From contig CACYNZ010000004.1 in the NCBI GenBank assembly GCA_902775835.1, forward strand, positions 1-28,091: a stretch of DNA of 28,091 bases. Reading direction: 5' to 3'. Below, one piece after another: positions 7,860-16,100 of the stretch; within the stretch, counting starts at the first letter, position 1, and each line of letters opens with the position of its first letter. The translations under genes were made by a program, and so were the position numbers. This stretch comes from an uncultured Eubacteriales bacterium (GTDB taxonomy: Bacteria; Bacillota_A; Clostridia; Christensenellales; Aristaeellaceae). The notes beneath the pieces were generated by a model, which was not told the DNA's origin, did no database searches, and saw nothing but the letters and a program-made list of their open reading frames with translations.

Positions 7860-8740
7860 TATCGGATCTTCCCTTCCGCCACCGCTTTCAGATGCTGGCC
7901 GTAGGGACTCTTGCCGTACCGGGATGCGGACTCCAGCAGCTTGTCCTGGTCAATCCAGCGGTTCCTGTAGGCAATCTCTTCCGGCGCGGAGATCATGATG
8001 CCCTGGCGCTGTTCCACAATGCGCACAAACTCCGCCGCTTCCAGAAGACTGTCCATGGTGCCCGTGTCCGCCCACGCAAACCCGCGTCCAAGCAGTTTCG
8101 CGTCCAGTGACCCGTCCTTCAGGTACAGGTCGTTCATGCTCGTGATCTCAAGCTCACCGCGGGCCGACGGCTTCACCATATGCGCCATCTGCGATGCCCG
8201 GCCGTCATAGAAATACAGCCCGGTAATGCAGTAATTGCTCTTGGGGTTTTTCGGCTTTTCCTCCACGCTCAGCACATGCCCGTCCTCGTCCACTTCCATG
8301 ATCCCGAAGCGCTCGGGGTCATTGACATAATAGCCGAAGATGGTGGCCCTTCCGTGCTCGGCATTGGCCGCGGCCTCACGGAGAATGCGTCCGAATCCGT
8401 TGCCGTAGAAAATATTGTCGCCCAGAATCATGGCACAGCTCTCGCCGGCAAGGAACTCCTCGCCGATGAGAAACGCCTGGGCCAGGCCGTCCGGGCTCGG
8501 CTGGACCGCATAGCTCAGATGAATGCCGAACTGGCTGCCGTTCCCGAGCAGGGATTCAAAGCGCGGCGTGTCCTCCGGCGTGGAAATCAGCAGAATATCC
8601 CGGATGCCCGCCAGCATCAGCGTGGACATGGGATAGTAGATCATGGGCTTATCATATACCGGCAGCAGCTGCTTGCTGGTCACCATGGTCAGGGGATACA
8701 GCCTGGTTCCGGCGCCTCCGGCCAAAATAATTCCTTTCAT
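7856..8740 (-). CDS. rmlA: Glucose-1-phosphate thymidylyltransferase
   Basis: The 294-residue enzyme makes dTDP-glucose from dTTP and glucose-1-phosphate, the first step to dTDP-rhamnose and other deoxysugars. The nucleotide-binding start [18 protein letters not shown] is followed by [25 protein letters not shown] and [21 protein letters not shown], all classical RmlA motifs, and the length is standard. The start at 8740 gives the family's usual N-terminus, with GGGAG eight bases upstream; an in-frame ATG at 8755 is less likely. No rmlB, rmlC or rmlD lies nearby, so the pathway must be completed elsewhere. It heads an operon with the ligase-like gene. Confidence 0.96.
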   Translation of the reverse strand: MKGIILAGGAGTRLYPLTMVTSKQLLPVYDKPMIYYPMSTLMLAGIRDILLISTPEDTPRFESLLGNGSQFGIHLSYAVQPSPDGLAQAFLIGEEFLAGESCAMILGDNIFYGNGFGRILREAAANAEHGRATIFGYYVNDPERFGIMEVDEDGHVLSVEEKPKNPKSNYCITGLYFYDGRASQMAHMVKPSARGELEITSMNDLYLKDGSLDAKLLGRGFAWADTGTMDSLLEAAEFVRIVEQRQGIMISAPEEIAYRNRWIDQDKLLESASRYGKSPYGQHLKAVAEGKIRY

Positions 8741-8787
8741 CCAAAGCACTCCCATCCTTCGATGATCCTGCGAAAAAACGCATACTG

Positions 8788-8816
8788 ACTATAACACAAC
8801 CCTTTTCTCTTGTGAA
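8788..8816 (-). promoter_or_regulatory. Sigma-A promoter of the rmlA operon
   Basis: On the minus strand TTCACA (8816-8811), a 17-base spacer and TATAGT (8793-8788) each differ from consensus by one base. The position is 48 bases ahead of the rmlA start. Confidence 0.78.
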
Positions 8817-8836
8817 GAATCCCGGCGGATCCGGAT

Positions 8837-8864
8837 TTGACAAACGCAGGATTCTGGGTATGAT
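8837..8864 (+). promoter_or_regulatory. Sigma-A promoter for the anchored putative propeller gene
   Basis: A perfect TTGACA (8837-8842), a 16-base spacer and TATGAT (8859-8864) precede the gene starting at 8901. It is divergent from and adjacent to the rmlA promoter, so the two may influence each other. Confidence 0.82.
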
Positions 8865-8900
8865 GGAAGTCTGATGATTTTCAGGAAAGGAGAGGATCGA

Positions 8901-10058
8901 ATGCCGTCCAGAAACCGGTCAGGAAGCCATTCCATGGAACGTGGCATGACAGACCGCAGCAAGCAGTTCCGGAACTGGATCATTCTCATTGCCGCAGCCC
9001 TGCTTCTGATCCTGATCATTCATCTCCTGCGCGGAAGCTCTCCGCCCTCAGACGTTTCCGTCTCACTGCTCCCCTGTACAGATGAAGACGTCATCACGCC
9101 TTTTGGAAAGTATATTCTGTACTACGATGGAAGAACGCTTCACTGCATCACCGATACCGGCACCGAGCGCTGGAAATACGGACTGGGCGATAACGCATCC
9201 TTCTCCGTCTCGGACACGCATGTGGTGACCTGGAACAGCACGCAGCTGTCCATTCTGGATCAGAACGGAAATGCCTCCTACAGTGAGAGCCTCTCCAGCG
9301 AGGTCCAGTTTGCCCGGGTCGGCACACGCTACTGTACCGCCATCGTCGGCAGCGACACAAACCCGACCGTGCTCATCAAGAACCTGGACGGAACACCGGT
9401 GGACGAGGAATACGAAGCCTTTTCCAACATGATTGTGCTGGATGCCGGGTTCTACGGGGAAGCGGATCAGTACATGTGGACCCTGGCCATGGATATCTAC
9501 AGCACGGAGATCAACACCGTGCTCAACACCTTCATGGTGGGCAAGATGAACACCGGCGTGGTGAACCTGGGCAAGTTCCTCGCCTACAAGGTGCTCTTTG
9601 AGGACAACCGCCTCCGCGTGTTCACCACCCAGCAGATGTACACCTACGACTACAAAGCAGTGCAGGACATGGGCAGCAATATCCTGGTCTACGGCTGGCA
9701 GTGCGTGGACACCTACATTCCGCCCCGGGGAAGCGCCTACATGCTGCTGGCCCGCATCTCCCAGATTTCCGGCAAGCAGAACGCCATTTCCGAGGTCCGG
9801 ATTCTCAGCGGCTCAAGCGACCGGCGATACACGCTGCCGTCTGTCTGCATCGGCGCGGCCATTCAGGAACACACCATCCGCGCGTTTGCTCCCAATGCGC
9901 TGTACAGCGCTGATGTGGATCAGCAGCGCTTCCGCAGCGTTGATGTGACCCTGCCCAATGACGGGCAGATCGAGAAATTTTTCGGGCTCACCGGCGGCGG
10001 CCGTGCCATTGTCGGTTCCGGCAGCAGGGTATACACCATCCTGCTTCCTTCCAACTGA
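8901..10058 (+). CDS. Membrane-anchored extracytoplasmic protein, DUF5711/PQQ-propeller-like
   Basis: The 385-residue protein has a short basic cytoplasmic N-terminus, one membrane segment at about residues 26-43 and a long extracellular domain. That domain consists of repeated beta-strand units such as GKYILYYDGRTLHCITDTG and TQLSILDQNGN, which suggest a beta-propeller of the DUF5711/PQQ-like type; the assignment is tentative. The start at 8901 is supported by AGGAAAGGAGAGG just upstream; an ATG at 8874 has none. It is a single-gene unit with its own promoter and a strong terminator, divergent from the glycan operon, so an envelope role is plausible but unproven. Confidence 0.82.
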   Translation: MPSRNRSGSHSMERGMTDRSKQFRNWIILIAAALLLILIIHLLRGSSPPSDVSVSLLPCTDEDVITPFGKYILYYDGRTLHCITDTGTERWKYGLGDNASFSVSDTHVVTWNSTQLSILDQNGNASYSESLSSEVQFARVGTRYCTAIVGSDTNPTVLIKNLDGTPVDEEYEAFSNMIVLDAGFYGEADQYMWTLAMDIYSTEINTVLNTFMVGKMNTGVVNLGKFLAYKVLFEDNRLRVFTTQQMYTYDYKAVQDMGSNILVYGWQCVDTYIPPRGSAYMLLARISQISGKQNAISEVRILSGSSDRRYTLPSVCIGAAIQEHTIRAFAPNALYSADVDQQRFRSVDVTLPNDGQIEKFFGLTGGGRAIVGSGSRVYTILLPSN

Positions 10059-10099
10059 TCCTGAAATCCGGAAGGCCTTCCGTTTTCCGGGCTTTGCGC

Positions 10100-10128
10100 A
10101 AAACGTCTGCTCACCGGCAGACGTTTTT
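10100..10128 (+). terminator. Intrinsic terminator
   Basis: AAAACGTCTGC (10100-10110) pairs perfectly with GCAGACGTTTT (10117-10127) around a six-base loop and runs into a T tract. It closes the single-gene unit ending at 10058. Confidence 0.92.
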
Positions 10129-10140
10129 CTCTGTCTGCAG

Positions 10141-10231
10141 CAGGGTTTTCCCAATCCCTGGGCGAACCCTGTCCCTGAAGGCATGTTCCTGCCATCCCGG
10201 GGACAGAAAAAAAGTCATGCGCGTGCATGAC
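10141..10231 (+). other. Hairpin-rich leader ahead of the GNAT gene
   Basis: Three inverted repeats follow one another: CAGGG/CCCTG (10141-10160), CTGTCCC/GGGACAG (10169-10206) and GTCATGC/GCATGAC (10214-10231). None is followed by a T tract on the plus strand. I found no convincing promoter here, so expression of the GNAT gene may come from a weak promoter or read-through. Confidence 0.4.
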
Positions 10232-10250
10232 AGAATGTGAGGAACCCTCT

Positions 10251-10712
10251 ATGTATCCAGCCCGCTTTGTCTGCCGGCGGATCACGCCGGAAAGCCTGGA
10301 AGCCGTACGTGAACTGTTTCTGAGCGTCTTTGAACAGGAGCCCTGGAACGATGACTGGTCCGACGATGTGCAGCTCCGGCTCTACCTGAACGATCTCACA
10401 GGACAGAGCAATTCCCTGACCTACGGCCTCTACGAGGGGGAGGAATTGATCGGCGTATCCATGGGGCAAATCAAGCACTGGTACAGCGGCACGGAGTACT
10501 ACATCAATGAGTTCTGCATCCGCTCAGACCATCAGGGTCAGGGCGCCGGCACCTTTTTTCTGGAACAGATCGACAAAGATCTCCGGACTCTCGGGATTGA
10601 ACACATATTTCTCCTGACGGAAAAGCATGTGCCGGCCTATCACTTTTACCGGAAAAACGGCTTTCAGGAGCTCAGGGAAAACACGGCCTTCTTCCGGAAG
10701 GTCGGAAAATAA
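10251..10712 (+). CDS. GNAT-family N-acetyltransferase
   Basis: The 153-residue protein has the GNAT fold layout. Motif A is visible as INEFCIRSDHQGQGAGTFFLEQ at residues 85-106, where QGQGAG is the acetyl-CoA pyrophosphate-binding loop. HVPAYHFYRKNGFQEL near the C-terminus is the usual motif B region. The substrate cannot be told. The start at 10251 has GTGAGGA upstream; an upstream ATG at 10227 lies in a hairpin and lacks a ribosome binding site. It converges on the DUF3990 gene with an 11-base gap and no visible terminator between them. Confidence 0.9.
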   Translation: MYPARFVCRRITPESLEAVRELFLSVFEQEPWNDDWSDDVQLRLYLNDLTGQSNSLTYGLYEGEELIGVSMGQIKHWYSGTEYYINEFCIRSDHQGQGAGTFFLEQIDKDLRTLGIEHIFLLTEKHVPAYHFYRKNGFQELRENTAFFRKVGK

Positions 10713-10723
10713 CCGCCGATATT

Positions 10724-11269
10724 TCATTCTGCCTGCCCTGCCCGCCGGTCCATCAGGCGTTCCATGGCCGCGGCAAAGACTTTCTCATACGCTTTCTGCT
10801 CTTCCCTGCGCAGGCTTTCATCCAGCCTCTGGACAGATTCCGCACGAATAAAGTGCAGCTGTGCCAGGGCTTTTTCTGTTTTCACGGCCACCTGCGTATA
10901 TTCCGGTCCGATGAGCAGAAGCTCCAGCGCTTCCTCCGGAGACAGAAATCCGCTGCTGACAATGCCCATGGTGTCAAAGATGGTATCGTTGGCAATGGGC
11001 CCGATCACGGCATCCACCTCAAGCGCGTCCTTTACCCTGCGGTTGTCATAGATATACCGGAACCACGCCTTATCCCGACAGAACCTGTGCAGGAGCAGTC
11101 CGCTCTCATCCAGCTCATACTCATTCACCACGGCCTCCCGGCCGGCCCAGCGGTAGGTGAATTCGCGGTCGGGCGTCAGATAGAAACCCTGGCCGAAATC
11201 AGCATTCTTCCGTCCCCTGTGCAGGTCCGGATTCCGGATTTCCCGGTCGCTTGTGTGATACAGTCTCAT
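10724..11269 (-). CDS. DUF3990-family protein, putative ADP-ribosyltransferase-like
   Basis: The 181-residue protein starts with LYHTSDREIRNPDLH and NADFGQGFYLT, followed by DAVIGPIANDTIFDT and TEKALAQLHFI; this pattern matches what I know as DUF3990. That family is thought to share the ADP-ribosyltransferase fold, in which the N-terminal histidine (YHTS) and the GFYLT tyrosine help bind NAD; this is from family knowledge, not proven here. DUF3990 genes often sit beside a small DUF3791 partner, which is absent. Instead the ATG overlaps the stop of the nuclease gene by four bases (ATGA), with AGGAAGC upstream, so the two are made together. It could be a toxin or effector, or a nucleotide-modifying enzyme. 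Confidence 0.8.
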   Translation of the reverse strand: MRLYHTSDREIRNPDLHRGRKNADFGQGFYLTPDREFTYRWAGREAVVNEYELDESGLLLHRFCRDKAWFRYIYDNRRVKDALEVDAVIGPIANDTIFDTMGIVSSGFLSPEEALELLLIGPEYTQVAVKTEKALAQLHFIRAESVQRLDESLRREEQKAYEKVFAAAMERLMDRRAGQAE

Positions 11270-11958
11270 GCTTCCTGTTCCTCTCCCCGCTCCGGGTCCG
11301 TTTTCCCGCCGCTGTGGCAGTAGTCATAATACCAGCACACATACGGCTCTTCGCACTGCGCTCCGGGGTCCACGGAAATCTCTTCCTTTTCCCATGCCCG
11401 GCGGTTCAGCTGCCAGATATGCTCATTGACCCACCGGTAATACCCCTTCGCCTCTTCCGTGACATTGACCGGCATGAAGGGATGCGCTTCATCCGGCCCG
11501 TGGAGCACGAGAAAAATCCGGTCGATCTTCACCCCGCACCGGGAAATGATGAAGTACTGAAACCCGGCATCCCGCACAAACTGTTCATGCACTTCCGGCG
11601 CGTTCTTCACCTCATACAGGTCATATCCGTTTTCCCCGCGCCGGAGTATGTCCGCCGCGCAGTAATTGTTGTAATTGCTGAACGCGGCCTCGCAGATCGT
11701 GTCCACGCCGCGCGCCAGCGCTTCCTGCGTCCGGGCGATCATGGCCTTCTTGTCCGGTACATTCGTGCCCTTCCGGTACACGGTCATCTCCTCATAGGGC
11801 CCGAACATGCCCATGGCCCGGTCTCCGAAATCGTTCCCGGCATCCAGCCTTTCCTGGACCTCCGGCGGAATCACCCGCAGGGAGGGTTTGTGCCGGTCCA
11901 GCCAGAGCATTTTGGGACACTGCATGCCGCGCATGAACGCGGTCTTGGTCAGCGCCAT
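11266..11958 (-). CDS. Stand-alone Cas4/RecB-like PD-(D/E)XK nuclease with Fe-S cysteines
   Basis: The 230-residue protein matches the N-terminal nuclease half of DUF2779-type proteins. KTAFMRGMQCPKMLWL carries C14. The PD-(D/E)XK core shows D103 (CAAD), E116-V-K118 (LYEVKNA) and the Q134-Y135 motif (AGFQYF). The C-terminus CEEPYVCWYYDYC supplies C202, C208 and C214. C14 plus these three is the four-cysteine 4Fe-4S arrangement of Cas4 and AddB nucleases. All catalytic residues are present, so it should be active on DNA. The DUF2779 domain that normally follows is missing and no remnant is seen; the DUF3990 gene begins instead. The ATG at 11958 has AAGGTGG five bases upstream; the frame is open to 12039 but begins with TATA-box sequence. 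Confidence 0.85.
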   Translation of the reverse strand: MALTKTAFMRGMQCPKMLWLDRHKPSLRVIPPEVQERLDAGNDFGDRAMGMFGPYEEMTVYRKGTNVPDKKAMIARTQEALARGVDTICEAAFSNYNNYCAADILRRGENGYDLYEVKNAPEVHEQFVRDAGFQYFIISRCGVKIDRIFLVLHGPDEAHPFMPVNVTEEAKGYYRWVNEHIWQLNRRAWEKEEISVDPGAQCEEPYVCWYYDYCHSGGKTDPERGEEQEA

Positions 11959-12010
11959 ATACCCACCTTCTTCTTGAACGTTCCTGCTTCTGCACCGTCC
12001 GTCATCAGGG

Positions 12011-12039
12011 ATTATAGGGGACGCGGCACCATATGGCAA
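12011..12039 (-). promoter_or_regulatory. Sigma-A promoter of the nuclease-DUF3990 pair
   Basis: On the minus strand TTGCCA (12039-12034), a 17-base spacer and a perfect TATAAT (12016-12011) lie about 53 bases before the nuclease start. It sits just beyond the terminator of the upstream azl operon, so the pair is an independent transcription unit. Confidence 0.82.
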
Positions 12040-12058
12040 TCACATGCCTTCCAGCGGG

Positions 12059-12097
12059 AAAAAAGACATCCTGCTTCCGGAGATGGATGCAGGATGT
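12059..12097 (-). terminator. Intrinsic terminator of the MATE-azlD operon
   Basis: On the minus strand ACATCCTGC (12097-12089) pairs with GCAGGATGT (12074-12066) and is followed by a C and six T residues (12064-12059). A second hairpin, CCCGGC/GCCGGG (12104-12120), lies between it and the azlD stop. Confidence 0.88.
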
Positions 12098-12150
12098 TCG
12101 GATCCCGGCCTTCAGCCGGGCACGGATGCAGTTTTATGGGATGCACTGCC

Positions 12151-12489
12151 TCATACCAGCAGGCATATGCCCTGGGCGCAGGCCACCGCCGCGCAGGCCC
12201 CGATGGCCACGGGCAGCAAACCCTGTCCCTTCCAGGCCATGAACGAGGCCACGGCCAGGCCGCACACCGCACAGATCAGCGGTTCCACGCTGGCCCCGGC
12301 ATAGCCGGTGGAATACAGGATATCCGGAAAGGTCATGGCGGTCAGCACGGCATAGGGCACATAGCGCAGGAAGGAGCGCACATACCGGTTGCGGATCTGC
12401 CGGCGCACCAGCGTGAGCGGAAGCGCGCGGATCAGGTAGGTGACCCCGGCCATGACCACGAGATACGGAAGAAAGATGTTCCATGTCAT
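12151..12489 (-). CDS. azlD: AzlD-like branched-chain amino acid exporter subunit
   Basis: The 112-residue protein has four hydrophobic segments, with YLIRALPLTLVRR followed by VRSFLRYVPYAVLTAMTFPDILYST. This is the AzlD signature of the small partner of AzlC. Together they export branched-chain amino acids and related compounds. The ATG at 12489 overlaps the azlC stop codon by four bases (ATGA), which fixes the start although the frame is open further upstream. It is the last gene of the operon. Confidence 0.9.
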   Translation of the reverse strand: MTWNIFLPYLVVMAGVTYLIRALPLTLVRRQIRNRYVRSFLRYVPYAVLTAMTFPDILYSTGYAGASVEPLICAVCGLAVASFMAWKGQGLLPVAIGACAAVACAQGICLLV

Positions 12490-13187
12490 GACACGTCTTC
12501 CTCCTGCGGAAAGAGTACGGCGCCGATCCCGGCCGCCGCCAGCGCACAGATGATCATGGCATAGCCCGAAGAGATCCGGTTCAGCCCCGGCGCATAATGG
12601 AACAGGACCGACAGGACGCAGGCCAGTGCCGACACCACGGCCACCGCCTTTTCCCGGCGTACCGCGGGCAGTATGACCGCCAGGAACATGCCATAGATGG
12701 CAATGCCCAGCGCGGTGCGTACAAACTCCGGCAGAAGGGTTCCGGCCACGGACCCGAGATAGGTGCCCGTCGACCATCCGATGATCGGCGCTATCATGAG
12801 CCCGTACAGATACCGGTGCTCCAGTTTCCCCTCCCGGCTCGAGGCCACCGCGAAGATCTCATCCGTGTTGCCGAAGGCGAACACGGCCCGCCGTCCCACA
12901 TGCATGTCGCTGTCCAGCTTCTGGGTCAGGGCCAGGGACATGAGCGCATAGCGCAGATTGATGGTCAGCTGTGTCAGCGCCATCTCCACCAGGGGTGCCA
13001 TCTGCGCGATCAGTTCAATGCCGGCCAGCTGTCCGGCACTGGTCAGGTTCGTCAGGGAAATCAGCAGCGCCTGAACCGGGGTCAGGCCCAGGCTCACCGC
13101 CTGGATGCCGAAGGCAAAGGAAACGGACAGATATCCGAGCCCGATGGGCACGCCGTCCTGGAATCCTTTCCGGAATTGTGTGTTCAC
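12486..13187 (-). CDS. azlC: AzlC-like branched-chain amino acid exporter subunit
   Basis: The 233-residue polytopic membrane protein shows the AzlC hallmarks FQDGVPIGLGYLSVSFAFG, SLTNLTSAGQLAG and FGNTDEIFAVA. With AzlD it forms a two-part exporter. The start is GTG (13187-13185), overlapping the TGA stop of the activase gene as GTGA, with AGGAAGAA-like bases upstream. It is coupled on both sides, to the activase before it and azlD after it. Substrates beyond branched-chain amino acids are possible. Confidence 0.93.
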   Translation of the reverse strand: MNTQFRKGFQDGVPIGLGYLSVSFAFGIQAVSLGLTPVQALLISLTNLTSAGQLAGIELIAQMAPLVEMALTQLTINLRYALMSLALTQKLDSDMHVGRRAVFAFGNTDEIFAVASSREGKLEHRYLYGLMIAPIIGWSTGTYLGSVAGTLLPEFVRTALGIAIYGMFLAVILPAVRREKAVAVVSALACVLSVLFHYAPGLNRISSGYAMIICALAAAGIGAVLFPQEEDVS

Positions 13188-16100
13188 GCCAGGTTCTTCC
13201 TTTCCGCTTCAACCTTTTTCCGGGCCGTGGACAACATGAGCCGGATCCGGTTGAGCTGGTTCACCTCACTGGCACCGGGGTCAAAGTCCACCGCCACAAT
13301 GTTTGCCTGTGGATACAGGCGCTTCATCTCCTTGATCACGCCCTTGCCCACCACATGATTGGGCAGGCAGGCAAAGGGCTGAATGCAGACAATGTTTTCA
13401 TAACCGGACTGGATCAGTTCCGCCATCTCACCGGTCAGGAACCAGCCTTCCCCGTACTGATTGCCCACGGAAAGCACCTGTTCAGCAAGCTTGGCGATCT
13501 CATCCAGTTCCATCCAGGGCTCAAAGCGCTGCGATTCCTCCAGCGCCCTGCGCGCCGGGGCGCGCAGCCAGGCATACAGTTTCAGTCCGGCATGGCCGGC
13601 CAGCTTGTACAGCCCGGACTTGCCCAGATGATCATGCTTGAAGTCCTGGTTGTAGGCCGCGTAGCACAGAAAATCCATGAGGTCCGGAATGCATACCTCG
13701 GCGCCCTCGCTTTCCAGGCGCTCCGCCAGATGATTATTGGCAAGCGGCATGTACTTCACCAGAATCTCGCCCACAATGCCCACCCGGGGTCTGCGCGGCT
13801 CATCCCTCAGCGGCATGCGGTCAAAGTCCTGCACCAGCCCCCGGCAGATATCCTCATAGCCATGGCGGCTGTAGCGCTTTTTCCCGCACAGGTCATCCAT
13901 GATGATCCGGTTCCACTTCTGGTGCAGCCGTTCCGTTTCCCCGGGATTCAGCTCATAGGGCCGCACCCGGTTCATGCAGCGCAGCATAAGGTCGCCCAGC
14001 ACCACGCTCCGGCCGAGCGCGGCCACCAGGCCCGGGGACAGGGAAATACCCGGGTTTTTCTCCATGCCGTTGACATTGGCGCTGATCACCGGAATCTGGC
14101 CGCATCCGGCCCGGTCCAGTGCCCGCCGTATCATGCCCACATAATTGCTGGCCCGGCAGCATCCGCCGGTCTGGCTCATGAGCAGGGCCAGATGGTCCCG
14201 GTCATAGTCCCCCGACAGCACCGCGTCCATCATCTGGCCCACGGTGATGATGCTCGGATAACAGGCGTCATTATTCACATACTTGAGGCCCATGTCAATA
14301 GCCGCGCGCGTATCATTGCGCAGCATGACCAGATGCATGCCCCAGTGCCGGAATACTCCCTCCAGCAGATCAAAGTGCACCGGGCTCATTCTCGGGCAGA
14401 GAATCGTATAGCCCCGCATATCCTTTGTGAACACCACGCGCCGATACGGCTCGGGCTGCACCGGCATGTACCCGCCGCGGTCCGGCTGGTTCATGGCCGC
14501 CAGAAGCGAGCGGATCCGGATGCGCGCCGCGCCAAGGCTGTTCACTTCATCGATCTTGAGCAGCGTATACATGCGTCCGTTCTGCGCAAGAATATCGCTG
14601 ACCTGGTCCGTGGTCACGGCATCCACACCGCAGCCGAAGGAATTGAGCTGCACCACTTCCAGGTCCGTGCGCGTGAGCGCGAACTGCGCCGCCGTATACA
14701 GCCTTGAATGATACACCCACTGGTCATTGACGCGCAGCGGACGCACGCCCTGGAAATCCTCCGGAATGCTGTCCTCGCTGAGCACGGCCACGCCGTAGCC
14801 GGCGATCATCTCCGGGATCCCGTGATGGATCTCCGGGTCCACATGATACGGCCTTCCGCACAGAAGTATGCCTTTGGCCCTGTGCGCTTCCATCCATTCC
14901 AGGGCCTTTCTGCCCTCTTCCCGCACTTCCGCCTTCGCCCGGCGCTGCTCCGCCCAGGCCAGGCCAAGCGCCCGGCGCACCTCGCTTTCCGGGATCTGCC
15001 AGGTATCGCGGCAGACCTTGACCAGTTCGGATGCCAGCACCTTTTCGCTGGCCAGGGAGAGGAAGGGATGCAGGTAATGCACCCGGCCCTCCACCAGGTC
15101 TTCCACATTGTTGGACAGGTTCTCGGGATAGGCGCAGACCATGGGACAGTTGAACTGGTTCCCCGCACCCCTGTTTTCCTTGTATTCATAGAACACCGAG
15201 GGATGGAAGATCGTGGTCACGCCGTGATCGATCAGCCACTGCACGTGCCCGTGACTGAGCTTGGCCGGATAGCACTCGCTTTCCGAGGGAATGCTTTCCA
15301 TGCCCAGAAGATAGATGCTCCGGCTGGAAACGGGCGACAGACGCACCCGGAAGCCGAGCTGGGTAAAGAAGGTATGCCACAGCGGATAGTTTTCCCAGAT
15401 ATTGAGCACCCGCGGAATGCCGATCTCGCCCCTGGGCGCCTGTTCCATGGGAAGGCTCCGGTACCTGCCCATCTGCCTGAGCTTGAAGGCATACAGGTTC
15501 GGCACGTCCTCCCGCTTCTTCTCCAGGCCCTCCCCCTTTTCACAGCGGTTGCCGGAAATATGCCGTCTGCCGCCGGGGAACGTGGTCCTTGTGATCATGC
15601 AGTGGTTGGTGCAGCCCTGACAATGGTAGCTGTCCGTTTCCCAGGTGAGGTCATCCATCTCATCCGGGGACACGGGCATGGGCACGCCGTTCCAGCGCTT
15701 CCTTGCCAGCAGTGCGGCGCCGAAGGCGCCCATGGTCCCGGCAATATCCGGGCGCACCACTTCCTTGCCGGAAATCTTCTCAAACGCCCGGAGCACGGCC
15801 GGGGATTCAAAGGTTCCGCCCTGCACCACCACATGATCGCCCATAAGCGACGGGTCCGTGAGCTTGATCACCTTGAACAGCGCGTTTCGGATCACGGCAT
15901 AGGAAAGCCCCGCCGCGATGTCCTCCACGCTGGCGCCTTCCTTCTGCGCCTGCTTGACATTGGAGTTCATGAACACCGTGCACCGGGTGCCCAGGTCCAC
16001 GGGCGAAGATGAGTGCACGGCCAGCATGGAAAAGTCTTCGGCGCTGTATCCCAGGGAGCCCGCGAAGTTTTCCAGAAAGGACCCGCAGCCGGAGGAGCAG

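Noticed and set aside
6156..7904. Plus-strand open frame (582 codons) opposite the ligase-like and DUF975-like genes
   Set aside because: It spans two real genes on the other strand, is extremely rich in His, Gln and Arg and has no ribosome binding site.
10169..10206. CTGTCCC/GGGACAG hairpin near a run of A residues, as a terminator
   Set aside because: The A run follows on the plus strand and, read on the minus strand, the T run comes before the stem, so it has the wrong order for a terminator on either strand.
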